From NCBI GenBank assembly GCA_026414265.1, contig JAOAJI010000007.1, positions 1 to 47,712 of the forward strand: a stretch of 47,712 nt of DNA, given 5' to 3'. Under the pieces are notes generated by a model. The model was given only the letters and a program-made list of their open reading frames with translations, did no database searches and was not told the origin of the DNA. Origin of the DNA: Microcaldota archaeon (GTDB taxonomy: Archaea; Micrarchaeota; Micrarchaeia; Anstonellales; SKW190). Positions 10,015-18,625 of the stretch are shown here, in pieces. Numbering within the stretch: the stretch's first letter is position 1; the number at the start of each line of letters is the position of its first letter. The position numbers and the translations under genes were made by a program.

Positions 10015-10908
10015 TCAAAAAACTTGCAAAATTTTTATGGCAATAATTGAAAAAAAATTAAAGAAAAAGTGTGTAAAAATACAGGTATTTAAATTTGATT
10101 TAGTATAAACTAAACCAAGAACAACTCCTATAACGAACGAGGCTATCAACTGAACAATTGACAAGTATGAAAGATGAAATAACGCAAAAATAAAAGAACT
10201 CGTCAATAAACCTGCTCTTTTTAACAGAAAACCACGAAAAAAAAGTTCTTCAGTTATCGGCACAAAGATAATCGCAAATAATAAAATAGAAGAATCCATT
10301 GAGTTAATAACATCAATTACTTTGTAATTGTCAATTACTACTATATCTTTCAAAATATAAAGTATGAGATTCATTAATATAAGTGACGCCACATAAAACA
10401 AAAAGCCGAAAATAAGTTGCCGTATATCTAACTTTTCTATCTTATGATCAACAAAGAAAGAGTCTAAATCTTTATTATAAACCACAAAATGAAAGAAAAA
10501 AGGTGTTACCAATAACCATATATGCACAGGGAATGTTGCAAAATATGATAGCTTAGCAGATCCTGACCCACTCAAAACCAAAACAATTAGAATAGTAATG
10601 GCAATTATGTTCAAAAAAAAGATAGAAGTGTTTAAAGTATCGTATTTATTCAAGTCTACATATTTGAAACGTGAATTAATACGGAACAGTGCCATATACG
10701 TTATGTACGGTAGAACGATTACTGCTAAAGAGTATAACACTTGATCAGTGATATTCAAAGAGTTTTGTACAACTTGTGTTAACTTGAAAAAAATTGATAA
10801 CAAAAAAAACGGAATAGCAACTGAACAAGAAGAAAAAAACAAAACTACTAAGAAACGCTTGAAATCTATTGAACTAAAAAACTCTCTGATTCTAGAATCA
10901 ACTATCAT
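10015..10908 (-). CDS. CPBP-family intramembrane metalloprotease
   Basis: Multi-span membrane protein with the three CPBP (Abi/Rce1-like) motifs near its C-terminus: EELFFR (EExxxR), FALFH (FxxxH) and HFFFN (HxxxN), which hold the catalytic Glu and metal-binding His residues. About eight hydrophobic segments. Family members cleave prenylated or other membrane peptides or act in self-immunity; the substrate here is unknown. I place the start at ATG 10908, because the upstream GTG (10956) would overlap rps27ae by about 30 bases; the ATG leaves a 16-base gap. Convergent with hydG. Confidence 0.85.
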   Translation of the reverse strand: MIVDSRIREFFSSIDFKRFLVVLFFSSCSVAIPFFLLSIFFKLTQVVQNSLNITDQVLYSLAVIVLPYITYMALFRINSRFKYVDLNKYDTLNTSIFFLNIIAITILIVLVLSGSGSAKLSYFATFPVHIWLLVTPFFFHFVVYNKDLDSFFVDHKIEKLDIRQLIFGFLFYVASLILMNLILYILKDIVVIDNYKVIDVINSMDSSILLFAIIFVPITEELFFRGFLLKRAGLLTSSFIFALFHLSYLSIVQLIASFVIGVVLGLVYTKSNLNTCIFTHFFFNFFSIIAIKILQVF

Positions 10909-10924
10909 TGGATAATCATTATTA

Positions 10925-11092
10925 TTACTTCTTGACAAAATATCCACACTTACCACACGATAGTCTATCTTTGTGTGTAGCTAATTTGACTCCTGGACCA
11001 CACTTAGGACAATTGTTACCAGGTTGGTATACTTTTACTTGTTTTTTTTCTTTTTGCTTAGTCTGGTGAGTCTTTGAGGAATCTGCAGCCAT
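10925..11092 (-). CDS. rps27ae: 30S ribosomal protein S27ae
   Basis: A 55-residue zinc-ribbon protein. After a Lys-rich N-terminal tail it reads [19 protein letters not shown] followed by GKCGYF, matching archaeal S27ae with its four zinc Cys in two CxxC pairs. ATG at 11092, stop TAA at 10925-10927. It follows S24e on the same strand after 57 bases, the conserved archaeal order S24e-S27ae. Confidence 0.95.
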   Translation of the reverse strand: MAADSSKTHQTKQKEKKQVKVYQPGNNCPKCGPGVKLATHKDRLSCGKCGYFVKK

Positions 11093-11149
11093 ATTACCAC
11101 ATCACTTAAAACAATTTTAATTTAACAAAGATTTTCTGTCATAATTTGA

Positions 11150-11464
11150 TTAGCTCTTTGATTTTTGAGGCTTTTCAATTAGACCATTTCTAATCAATAA
11201 ATGCTTTTTTTCGTACTTCATTAGTGCATCCTTGTTCAAATAATACCTAAATTTACAAATAACATAATGACCATTTATTTTGTGCTCAGCCTTGACCAAC
11301 ACTAATTGAGATATCTCTATCATGAAATGCTTAGCAACAATTTCCCTAATCTCGTTCCTCTTCAATGGAGCATAAACATTATCTATCTTTACAACTAATT
11401 CCTTAACAGAAAAAAAATTGTTAATCTTTTCTGAAATTAATTCAACGCTGTGTGAAGATGACAT
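11150..11464 (-). CDS. rps24e: 30S ribosomal protein S24e
   Basis: Recognisable as S24e by the NAPSRxEIRE-like block (here YAPLKRNEIREIVAKHF), an internal GHYVICKFRYY strand and the end-helix KYEKKHLLIRNGL. I use ATG 11464 (104 residues), with AGTGGT a few bases before it, instead of GTG 11473. It lies between eif5a (26 bases upstream) and rps27ae, so the three are probably one translation operon. Confidence 0.9.
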   Translation of the reverse strand: MSSSHSVELISEKINNFFSVKELVVKIDNVYAPLKRNEIREIVAKHFMIEISQLVLVKAEHKINGHYVICKFRYYLNKDALMKYEKKHLLIRNGLIEKPQKSKS

Positions 11465-11489
11465 TTTAACCACTTCAGGTAATTTGTGT

Positions 11490-11885
11490 CTATCTAACCC
11501 TTTCTATGGCCCTTTTGCCCATAGATACCAAAATCTCAACTTCTTTACCAGCTTCAACTTTGCCCTTTAGGTCTTCAGGGATCGAAACATCAAAGTATTC
11601 GTAAGTCTCAGAGTCCATCAACTTCGCTGAATCATTGTCAACAGAGATCACTTGCGCAGTTTTCCTTTCAACTATCGGAACCTGTACATCAGCATCACTA
11701 GGCGTCAAAAGATTTCTTTTAGAACCATCGAAAAGACCTATTGCAGTTATTCTCATCTTTGCACTACCGTGCTTTCCTGGCTTAGATGTTTCTATGTCTA
11801 CAATCCTACATGGAATATTGTCAATTAATACATATTTTCCAACTTTTAGTTCTTTTGCAGTTTGAAAAACAAAATCAGTAGACAT
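11490..11885 (-). CDS. eif5a: Translation initiation factor 5A
   Basis: 131 residues with the N-terminal SH3-like domain and C-terminal OB domain of aIF5A. The hypusine loop is TSKPGKHGSAK, with Lys38 as the expected modified residue. It rescues ribosomes stalled on poorly reactive peptides after modification by deoxyhypusine synthase, which is not in this window. First gene of the S24e/S27ae group; a roughly 110-base AT-rich intergenic upstream should hold its promoter. Confidence 0.97.
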   Translation of the reverse strand: MSTDFVFQTAKELKVGKYVLIDNIPCRIVDIETSKPGKHGSAKMRITAIGLFDGSKRNLLTPSDADVQVPIVERKTAQVISVDNDSAKLMDSETYEYFDVSIPEDLKGKVEAGKEVEILVSMGKRAIERVR

Positions 11886-11999
11886 TTACTCACCTGGCTA
11901 AAAATCTCAATAAGATTTTATCAACTAAAATCTAACTTATAATTAGCAATATTTAAATAGTTTGGCATCAACTCTCTTAAAATAATAGAAAACCTTTGA

Positions 12000-12521
12000 T
12001 CAATCCTTCTTTTCTAACATTGCCTGAATACTGTCTAATTTTTTAGATATGTTCGCTAGTGTCTGTCGCATAGAGTTAATCTCAAACAACATGTTCTGTA
12101 TTTGCACTTGTGTCATTCTCTGTGCTAGAGTCCCTGAAGATTTTACTACAGCTTCATGTTCATGAACATGCTGAACTGGTACGTAAACCTCTGCAGGATT
12201 TGATTTTAGAGGTTCAATAACAAGTTCGGTTTCTTCTGGTTTTTCTTCTTTTAAGCTTTCTTTCTTTATTTTAATTACGCCCTTGGCTTTGATTATCTGA
12301 CCCTTTTTTGAATGCTGTGACAATTTCTGCTTAGATTTTTCTTCCTTTAAAATTTCTTTCTTTACTTCTTTGACCCACTTCTTTAAGTTGATTAAAGAAA
12401 GAAATTTGTGCGAATTAGTAGAAGTAACTATTGCCTCTTTGAGCTGCATAAGCCCTTTTTTATTAAGCCTGTATCCCTTTTTAAGCTCGTTTTTTATAAC
12501 TAATTTAACTTTTTCATCCAT
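12000..12521 (-). CDS. Lys/Glu-rich hypothetical protein with C-terminal coiled coil
   Basis: 173 residues, family not recognised. The first 60 residues are helical and basic (VKLVIKNELKKGYRLNKKGL). A charged Lys/Glu linker follows, and the last 40 residues form a heptad-like coiled coil (MRQTLANISKKLDSIQ), so it probably oligomerises. The start ATG 12521 is preceded by GTGGT; the ATG at 12539 lacks a binding site. It is a lone gene between aIF5A and the GlcNAc-1-P transferase. Soluble, no membrane segment. Confidence 0.7.
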   Translation of the reverse strand: MDEKVKLVIKNELKKGYRLNKKGLMQLKEAIVTSTNSHKFLSLINLKKWVKEVKKEILKEEKSKQKLSQHSKKGQIIKAKGVIKIKKESLKEEKPEETELVIEPLKSNPAEVYVPVQHVHEHEAVVKSSGTLAQRMTQVQIQNMLFEINSMRQTLANISKKLDSIQAMLEKKD

Positions 12522-12599
12522 ATTAACCACAACAAACATAATTTTTATAAAAAATTCTTAATTTAAATGTAGAGTCTATTCGTTAATTTTTATTATAAT

Positions 12600-13592
12600 T
12601 CATGTGGGTAGTATATAAAACGTTATGACTGAAAGCACGATTATAATTTGAGTAATTAATAAAAGTAAAACTAGTTTATCTTCTGGCATAGGACCAATCT
12701 TGACTAAGATTAAATCCACTAAACCCCTAATACTGTTGTTTTCTGGATATAATCTACCGTTTATATTCACACAAAACGTTTTTGGAAATCTGTTTAAAAC
12801 TTTAATAAAAAAATCAACATAATACAAAATCATCATCATCGCTCCTGCACTTTCAAAATTTCCCACTATCACTGAAGATGCAATAACGCTCCCGTACACT
12901 AACGTACCTGTATCCCCAGGAAATATCTTGGCAGGATATCTGTTGTAAAGGAAGAATGCTAATGAAGAAAAAAATGCTATGCCGTTGATTACTAAGAGTA
13001 ACACATTTCCTTTAACAAAACCCAAAAACATCAATCCAAAGAATATTATCATCGCCAGTCCTGTCTCTAATCCGTTAAAACCTGCTAACATGTTTGTTAA
13101 ATTCGAACACACTGTTATTGCTAAAGGAATAAGAACCAATACATAAACTATACCGAAATCAATTGTACCTAATAGTGGCAAAGTAATTGATGTTTCACCA
13201 ACAGCCATTAAAGCTACAAGTGGAGCTGAAATGAACATTGGCAAAAGTGCCTTTAACCATTGCGGTAATACATAAATATCATCAACTATCCCTATCAAAC
13301 CAGCGATCGTGATAACTAAAACAACTGCAGTTATTACCCTTTCATCTACTATGTTGTGAACAAACGTATCAAAGAAAAGCAGTGTCATAAACCCTGCTAA
13401 TAAACCACCTATAACAGCAAAACCGCCCATCTCAGGTATGGTCGGCTTATTCGGTTTATGCACGTCTATTCCAACAATTTTCGAATTTTTTCCCCTTCTG
13501 CTGATAAACCAGGAAATAAAATGAGACATGGAAAAAGATAATACGAAGAAAAGCAACAACGACAGAACAAAAGGTAAAGAATAAGTTGACAT
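12600..13592 (-). CDS. UDP-GlcNAc:polyprenyl-phosphate GlcNAc-1-P transferase (AglH/Alg7-like)
   Basis: About ten membrane segments with the MraY/WecA/Alg7 superfamily motifs: GIVDD (Mg-binding Asp pair), NMLAGFNGLETG, and FPGDTGTL, plus a loop with NGRLYPEN before the last helices. Of this family, the spacing and the NMLAGFNGLE form fit the eukaryal/archaeal Alg7 branch, which starts dolichol-linked N-glycan synthesis from UDP-GlcNAc. The start is ATG 13592 with AGGT upstream; the longer TTG (13607) is less likely. It follows HMG-CoA reductase by 30 bases, an apt pairing since its lipid carrier is an isoprenoid. The GlmU-like gene at 27287 would supply the sugar nucleotide. Confidence 0.88.
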   Translation of the reverse strand: MSTYSLPFVLSLLLFFVLSFSMSHFISWFISRRGKNSKIVGIDVHKPNKPTIPEMGGFAVIGGLLAGFMTLLFFDTFVHNIVDERVITAVVLVITIAGLIGIVDDIYVLPQWLKALLPMFISAPLVALMAVGETSITLPLLGTIDFGIVYVLVLIPLAITVCSNLTNMLAGFNGLETGLAMIIFFGLMFLGFVKGNVLLLVINGIAFFSSLAFFLYNRYPAKIFPGDTGTLVYGSVIASSVIVGNFESAGAMMMILYYVDFFIKVLNRFPKTFCVNINGRLYPENNSIRGLVDLILVKIGPMPEDKLVLLLLITQIIIVLSVITFYILPT

Positions 13593-13622
13593 AAAAATAC
13601 CTAACAATATCTTTTATGCACA

Positions 13623-14996
13623 TCATGACTTTTTCTGTATGCTTTTTTCGCCTCTTGCAAGCTTTACGTGACTTTCTGCTAACTTAAATTCATCAACTAA
13701 TGCTGCAAGCAAATTTAATTCCTGACACAAAACAGCTGCGCAAATTATCTCTGCCAATTTCTTCTTTTTCTCGCCGCTTTTTCCTCCCAAGCAGTCCATA
13801 ATAGACAAACATTCTTTAGCTGTATGGTATACTGTCCCTCCGCCTACAGTACCTACTTCTATATTTGGCATCGTAACTGAAATTTTCAAACATTTCTTGC
13901 ATAAAGAAGATTTTTCATCTAATAATTTGTATGCAGGATTAGTTGACTCTGTACAATCAATTGTCTCACAATAAACAAAAGCACTCGAACTCTCAACTAT
14001 CTGAGCAGCATCTTGACCTGTTGCAATAAAAATACCTGCTACAGTATTAGCTGCATTTGCATTGAATCCTGTGAATGTACCAGCTAACTCTGAACCAAGG
14101 TGATTTTTAATGTTGTTAGTTTTAACTATTGCATCTACACTTACGTTTTGACCAAATACCTTAAACAACACATCTTCAGGAATAATGCACTCTGCTTCTA
14201 CTGATACCCCTCTACCTAACAAAATGTTAACGTGACTACTTTTTTTGTCTGTACAAAGATTCCCAGAAAGTGCTATCAATTTCAAATCTTGATAATACTG
14301 CTTTAAGACAGATACAGCTATAGCAGAATACTTTGTTGCTGAATTCATCCCCATTGCCTCGTTGGTATCAAAAGCTAATCTCATCCACACATATCGATTG
14401 ATGGAAAAAGCAGTTATACCAACTAGCTTTGAATACTTTGCCTCGCTCTTAATTGCGTTTGCGATTGCTTCAAATAAATTTTTGTTGGTGTTAAGATTTT
14501 CAACCAATTCCTTTGCTTTTTCTATACTACTACACTCTACAACAGGGGCACGGGTCATCAAACTTGATTTTACAACTGTTTTTATGCCATTAGCCATGTT
14601 CGTTGCTTTTATACCTCTCTGTAACCCGGCTATCAAAGCAGACTCATTAGTTGCTATAGGTACATAAAAATTTCCCTTTGCGTATTCTCCAGAAATCAAG
14701 ATGGGGCCTGCTATACCTAAAGGTATTATCGCACTACCTATACATTGTTCAATTTGTATCAACTGTTTATTTTCATCGGATTGTGCAAATGACTCGTTAT
14801 GCTTTTTTATAGATGTTAAAGACAACCCTAGTTTTGTTTCAAGTGTTTTTCGTCTCACTTCATTTGCCAATAGTGCACACGTATTCCAATCATTTATATG
14901 TTTACTTAATTCCTGCTCTACCGCGTATATTTTGATCTCACCTGACTCTACTTTCTTCACTAAATTAGATACTAATTCTTTATGCGCATTTTCCAT
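13623..14996 (-). CDS. hmgA: Hydroxymethylglutaryl-CoA reductase, class I
   Basis: Reduces HMG-CoA to mevalonate with NADPH, the committed step of archaeal isoprenoid lipids. The catalytic set is present in order: Glu in TNESAL, the EAMGMN block, Lys in the NLCTDKKSS segment, Asp in GQDAAQ, GTVGGGT, and the late His in LAESHVKLARG. The class I layout and the NADPH-type motif fit archaeal enzymes. ATG 14996 gives 457 residues, slightly longer than many archaeal forms. A few Cys (CTES..CKKC region) are unusual. The thiolase and HMG-CoA synthase for the preceding steps are at 42931-45177. Confidence 0.96.
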   Translation of the reverse strand: MENAHKELVSNLVKKVESGEIKIYAVEQELSKHINDWNTCALLANEVRRKTLETKLGLSLTSIKKHNESFAQSDENKQLIQIEQCIGSAIIPLGIAGPILISGEYAKGNFYVPIATNESALIAGLQRGIKATNMANGIKTVVKSSLMTRAPVVECSSIEKAKELVENLNTNKNLFEAIANAIKSEAKYSKLVGITAFSINRYVWMRLAFDTNEAMGMNSATKYSAIAVSVLKQYYQDLKLIALSGNLCTDKKSSHVNILLGRGVSVEAECIIPEDVLFKVFGQNVSVDAIVKTNNIKNHLGSELAGTFTGFNANAANTVAGIFIATGQDAAQIVESSSAFVYCETIDCTESTNPAYKLLDEKSSLCKKCLKISVTMPNIEVGTVGGGTVYHTAKECLSIMDCLGGKSGEKKKKLAEIICAAVLCQELNLLAALVDEFKLAESHVKLARGEKSIQKKS

Positions 14997-15087
14997 GAAA
15001 ATCAATATATATAGATTCCTTAAAATACCTTCCACGTTAAGTATTATGCCATCACACCAATATTTTAGCTAATTAGACATAATTAAA

Positions 15088-15096
15088 TTTATAAAA
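15088..15096 (+). promoter_or_regulatory. TATA box of alba
   Basis: TTTATAAAA about 60 bases before the Alba ATG. A start about 25 bases downstream would leave a short leader holding the strong ribosome binding site GAGGTGG at about 15144. Confidence 0.55.
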
Positions 15097-15154
15097 AGTT
15101 TTTCATATAAATCCCTTATTCTAAGAAACCAGTAGGTTTACAAGAGGTGGCAAA

Positions 15155-15463
15155 ATGACAAACGACAAACCAAATACAGAAAATGCAAAACAAAATGACA
15201 GCAACACTATCTTCATAGGCAAGAAAGCCACTATGTCTTATGTGCTAGCTGTCATGACACAGTTTAATAAGGGGTCCAAACAAGTAACCTTAAAGGCACG
15301 CGGGAAAACTATTTCCAAAGCAGTTGATGTGGCACAAATAGTCATTAACAGATTCATTAACGAAGTAAAAGTGGTCGACATAAAGATAGGTACAGAAGAG
15401 TTGACTGCAGAAGACGGAAAAAAATCAAGAATCTCAGCTATGGAAATAGTATTAGGTAAATAA
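15155..15463 (+). CDS. albA: Chromatin protein Alba
   Basis: Small basic archaeal nucleic-acid-binding protein, 102 residues. After a polar N-tail it has the Alba core: IFIGKKATMSYVLAVMTQF with the DNA-binding Lys pair, then KARGKTISKAVDVAQIVINR and the final KSRISAMEIVLGK strand. It coats DNA and RNA as a dimer and in many archaea is controlled by Lys acetylation near KK. Preceded by a strong Shine-Dalgarno (GAGGTGG) and a clear TATA box, in keeping with high expression. Confidence 0.96.
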   Translation: MTNDKPNTENAKQNDSNTIFIGKKATMSYVLAVMTQFNKGSKQVTLKARGKTISKAVDVAQIVINRFINEVKVVDIKIGTEELTAEDGKKSRISAMEIVLGK

Positions 15464-15519
15464 GAAATTGGCACCAACATAATACCTGTTTTGGAAACTG
15501 GAATAGGAAAAACCACAAA

Positions 15520-15575
15520 TAATTTTTTGATATTGTTTTTATTGTGTTTTTTAAATTTTATTTTTCAATTTTGAT
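15520..15575 (+). terminator. Oligo-T terminator tract after alba
   Basis: Within 60-110 bases of the Alba stop there are several T runs of five or six in an otherwise AT-rich stretch, the usual archaeal intrinsic termination signal. An imperfect hairpin (CCTGTTT TGG AAACTGG, near 15486-15502) precedes them. Confidence 0.5.
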
Positions 15576-15676
15576 GCCACTTTTTTAGTAATATCTGCTT
15601 ATCACTTTAAATTAGTTATTCTACATAAAAAGAGTAGTTAATGTTTTAATAAGGGTCATGGCAAGGTGCGTATATC

Positions 15677-16177
15677 ATGGCAAAGTTTCCTATAAGTAAA
15701 GAAGCTATTGAAACAAATGAATTGAAAGGTAAAGATAAAGAAAATTTAGAAAAAAATAGAATAAGTGAGCTTGATATTCAAGTGGCTAAAATCCTTTATC
15801 CTTATCTAAAAAATGTAGAAAACGTAGAAATCGTCAGAGCGCTGTCAAGTGATGAATCTTTGATAACACTTCTTGTTAAAGGAAAAGAAGAAGAATTGTT
15901 TAAAAATGAAGGTAACTGCATAAATGCACTATCAAAAGAACTGAAGAAAAAAATTAGAGTAGTCCCTTTATCTGATAACCATGAAATGACCTTAGCAGCT
16001 TTATATAACGTCAAATTTGTTAAAACACAAGAAATATTTTCGAAGGATAATCAACACTCTTCAATTAAGGTGTACGTTAAAACAAGTGAAAAAACACATG
16101 AAAAAAACTTAACTGAACTTAAATCAGTAATGAGTTACTTGTATCAAAAAGATGTGGAGATTGTTAAAGTAGAATAA
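15677..16177 (+). CDS. Hypothetical protein, possible KH-like RNA-binding domain
   Basis: 166 residues. A Glu/Lys-rich N-tail precedes a domain (about residues 50-105) that reads like a KH fold: VEIVRALSSDESLITLLVKG, a helix with CINALSKELKK, and the strand KIRVVPLSDN, echoing the second KH domain of archaeal NusA-like proteins. The GxxG loop is not clear, so the call is tentative. AAGGTG before the ATG supports the start. A lone gene between Alba and a convergent phosphatase. Confidence 0.65.
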   Translation: MAKFPISKEAIETNELKGKDKENLEKNRISELDIQVAKILYPYLKNVENVEIVRALSSDESLITLLVKGKEEELFKNEGNCINALSKELKKKIRVVPLSDNHEMTLAALYNVKFVKTQEIFSKDNQHSSIKVYVKTSEKTHEKNLTELKSVMSYLYQKDVEIVKVE

Positions 16178-16280
16178 TAGAATACATCCCCTAACTTATC
16201 AAAACTAACTTATCAAAAAGATACTAAATTTAAATTGTTACAATTACTACAAGTACTAAACCGGTCTTAGTAGCTTTTAA

Positions 16281-17081
16281 TCAGCCACTATCTTCCTTTA
16301 AGTATTTTTTTACTATCTCTTTTACTCGATTAAGATGCTCATCACATTGAGCGAAAATCAAGCCACAAGGTTTTAGGTCTTTCCAAGATCTAGAACCATG
16401 AAATGGTTCTGCTATACCACCAGCGTTTTCTAAAAAATGAGCACAGCCAGGATAATCAACAGGCTTCAAATCAAATTCAATACTTACTACGCCATAGCCT
16501 AATGCAACATAAGAGATGTTGTAAACTGCAGCACCAAGCATTCTAAACTTGCCAACTTTCTCTGCTAGCTCGAAAATCACATCTCTGTTACAATATAAGG
16601 TTATTTTTTCAAATCTTGAATCAGATAATATTATCCTGAGTTCTCTTGAACTGTTGATAATTACTTCATTGTTATTTAAATAAGATTTGTGATTGTATGC
16701 CTCCAATAGTATGTCATTAGATAATGAAACTATTGAATAGTATGGCTCATTCTCCTTAAAAACTGATATAGAGGTACCGTAAACAGGGATTCCTGCAGAA
16801 AAATTGTTTGTTCCGTCTATAGGATCAATTATAAATGTGTATTTACCTGTACCTTTTCTGGAATTCCTTTCCTCTGCAACTATTGATGAATCTGGCCAAT
16901 GTCTCAATACCAAATCCCTAAATTTGTCCTCTATAAATAAATCACAATCAGTGACAAAATCATGTTTTTCTTTTTCTCGCTTATGAAAAGTATGCTTTGT
17001 AAACTCTCTATGAAGATATGAAGAACTAAAAGACATAAAATCTCTTAAAGTTTGAACTAAATTTGTATCCATGTTTTCCAT
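16281..17081 (-). CDS. Inositol-monophosphatase-family phosphatase
   Basis: Metal-dependent sugar/inositol phosphatase of the IMPase/FBPase superfamily. Metal ligands are visible: the SIVAEE acidic pair (Glu70, Glu71) and DPIDGTNNF (Asp86, Asp89). The C-terminal motif usually written WDxAAG is changed to VDYPGCA here, keeping the Asp but not the Trp. In archaea such proteins act on inositol-1-phosphate and fructose-1,6-bisphosphate; the substrate cannot be fixed from sequence. The start may be ATG 17081 or ATG 17072. Single gene, next to tRNA-Ser. Confidence 0.88.
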   Translation of the reverse strand: MENMDTNLVQTLRDFMSFSSSYLHREFTKHTFHKREKEKHDFVTDCDLFIEDKFRDLVLRHWPDSSIVAEERNSRKGTGKYTFIIDPIDGTNNFSAGIPVYGTSISVFKENEPYYSIVSLSNDILLEAYNHKSYLNNNEVIINSSRELRIILSDSRFEKITLYCNRDVIFELAEKVGKFRMLGAAVYNISYVALGYGVVSIEFDLKPVDYPGCAHFLENAGGIAEPFHGSRSWKDLKPCGLIFAQCDEHLNRVKEIVKKYLKEDSG

Positions 17082-17150
17082 CCCACTCTTAATCTAATGA
17101 AATACCTCAATTTAATAATGAGTTGTTCCTCATTTGTCATAAATAGTCTA

Positions 17151-17233
17151 CGCCGAGGGAGGGAATCGAACCCACGCATCCTTATCGGAAAGTGGATTAG
17201 CAATCCACCGCCATACCACTAGGCGACCTCGGC
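17151..17233 (-). tRNA. tRNA-Ser(GCU)
   Basis: An 83-nt class II tRNA. Acceptor GCCGAGG pairs with CCTCGGC, D stem GCC/GGC, anticodon arm GTGGA-TTGCTAA-TCCAC with anticodon GCT, a long variable arm with a TCC/GGA stem, T loop TTCGAAT and discriminator G, all as expected for Ser. The T stem has one T-T mismatch. CCA is not encoded. Confidence 0.95.
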
Positions 17234-17326
17234 AACACCTCTCTAATTATAACATGATTTCTATGCCAAAAAACATTTTTAAAAAGATTTATTGAAGCAA
17301 ATAAATTTATTCGTAAGTATTCTAAT

Positions 17327-17878
17327 ATGATTATGCAAGAGACACCATCTGAAAAAGAAAAAAACGTAACTAACAATCAACTAAACCAAAATTCAAATTA
17401 CAGAAACATAAAAAGCAGAGGGATACCAAGCTCCGAAGACTTCTACCTTCCCAGATACGATTCACCTGAATTAAAACAGTTCCAAAATGAACAAGAAATA
17501 CCTACTAGAAACATTTGGCCTGTTGAATTAATTCTAAATTTCGTATTTCCAAAGAGATACAAAGAGAAATACTATGAAATATCACTTAAATTCATGAAGG
17601 AATTATTAAATAAAACTTGCTTGGAAGGCAAGGAAATCGCAGAGTTTGTTAAAAATAATAACTACTCGAAAGCTACTTTTTATAATAAAATTCTAATCAG
17701 GCTCAAACGAATAGGCATGATTAAAGTAGAAAGGAAAACCATTACAATCAACAATACTAAATACAGACCCATGAAAGTAACTCTAAGCAAAACATTTGGA
17801 AACTATTTAATGAAAATAGCAGACTCCTGGCTCGTACACGTAGATGAGGCAAGAGCAGAAAAACATAAATCTGAATGA
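17327..17878 (+). CDS. Winged-helix DNA-binding protein, hypothetical
   Basis: 183 residues. The N-terminal 60 residues are polar and probably disordered. From about residue 80 a winged-helix pattern appears: a helix with KFMKELLN, CLEGKEIAEFVKNNNYSKATFYNKILIRLKRIGMI (turn and recognition helix around YSKATFYNKI), then a beta wing with VERKTITINNTKYRP. Probably a transcription regulator; no ligand domain. It starts the plus-strand block that includes AMMECR1 and TFE, 87 bases before AMMECR1. Confidence 0.65.
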   Translation: MIMQETPSEKEKNVTNNQLNQNSNYRNIKSRGIPSSEDFYLPRYDSPELKQFQNEQEIPTRNIWPVELILNFVFPKRYKEKYYEISLKFMKELLNKTCLEGKEIAEFVKNNNYSKATFYNKILIRLKRIGMIKVERKTITINNTKYRPMKVTLSKTFGNYLMKIADSWLVHVDEARAEKHKSE

Positions 17879-17964
17879 TTGTGACATAGTTTTACTAATG
17901 GGTAAGTATACGTCAGAAGCTTTTAACAATCATAATAAAAAACCATTCATGCATCTAATCTTTT

Positions 17965-18603
17965 ATGAGTTCAAGTGACTTGCAATCAAATACACAAATT
18001 TCAGATGAAGTAGGCACGTATCTAGTCAGACTTGCAAGAAAAACTATTTATGACTACTTCAAATATAATACAAACTTTACCATTCCAGATTGCAAAGATA
18101 AAGTACTTTATCAGAAATTAGGCGCTTTTGTAACTATAGAGACCTATCCAGAAAAAAACCTGAGAGGTTGTATAGGCTATCCGTTACCATACAAAGAATT
18201 GATAGAAGCCATTAAAGACAATGCCTTGAATGCAGCATTTGAAGACCCTAGATTTCAACCACTTCAAAAAGAAGAATTATTAAAAATCGTTTTTGAAGTA
18301 AGTGTATTAAGTAAACCTGAAGAAATCAAATACTCTAATCCTAATGAACTTGTATCTGCAATTAACATAGGTAAAGACGGTTTGATAGTCAGATACAAGC
18401 ACTTCTCTGGATTGTTGTTACCACAAGTTGCAGTAGAAGAAAAATTGAACGCTGAAGAATTTTTATCACTAACGTGTGAAAAAGCTTTTCTACCACACGA
18501 TGCGTGGAAATACCATAATCTAACATGGCATAAGTTCTCAGGAACTATATTTGCAGAAGAAAAACCCGAAGGAAAAGTGATAAGAAAAAAATTAGTGAAC
18601 TAA
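17965..18603 (+). CDS. AMMECR1-domain protein
   Basis: 212 residues covering a complete AMMECR1 domain: the conserved LRGCIGYPLPYKEL motif, NALNAAFEDPRFQPL, FEVSVLSKPEEI, GLIVRY and a closing TWHKFSGTIF segment. The family is widespread in archaea and eukaryotes; its molecular function is not firmly established, although its gene often sits beside MEMO1-like and radical SAM genes. Followed after 22 bases by an orphan and then an HD hydrolase. No ribosome binding site precedes the ATG, suggesting a leaderless start. Confidence 0.93.
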   Translation: MSSSDLQSNTQISDEVGTYLVRLARKTIYDYFKYNTNFTIPDCKDKVLYQKLGAFVTIETYPEKNLRGCIGYPLPYKELIEAIKDNALNAAFEDPRFQPLQKEELLKIVFEVSVLSKPEEIKYSNPNELVSAINIGKDGLIVRYKHFSGLLLPQVAVEEKLNAEEFLSLTCEKAFLPHDAWKYHNLTWHKFSGTIFAEEKPEGKVIRKKLVN

Positions 18604-18625
18604 TCGTTTAGATAATGTGCTTTTT

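Noticed and set aside
14362-15072. Plus-strand frames opposite HMG-CoA reductase
   Set aside because: Antisense shadows of a well-supported gene.
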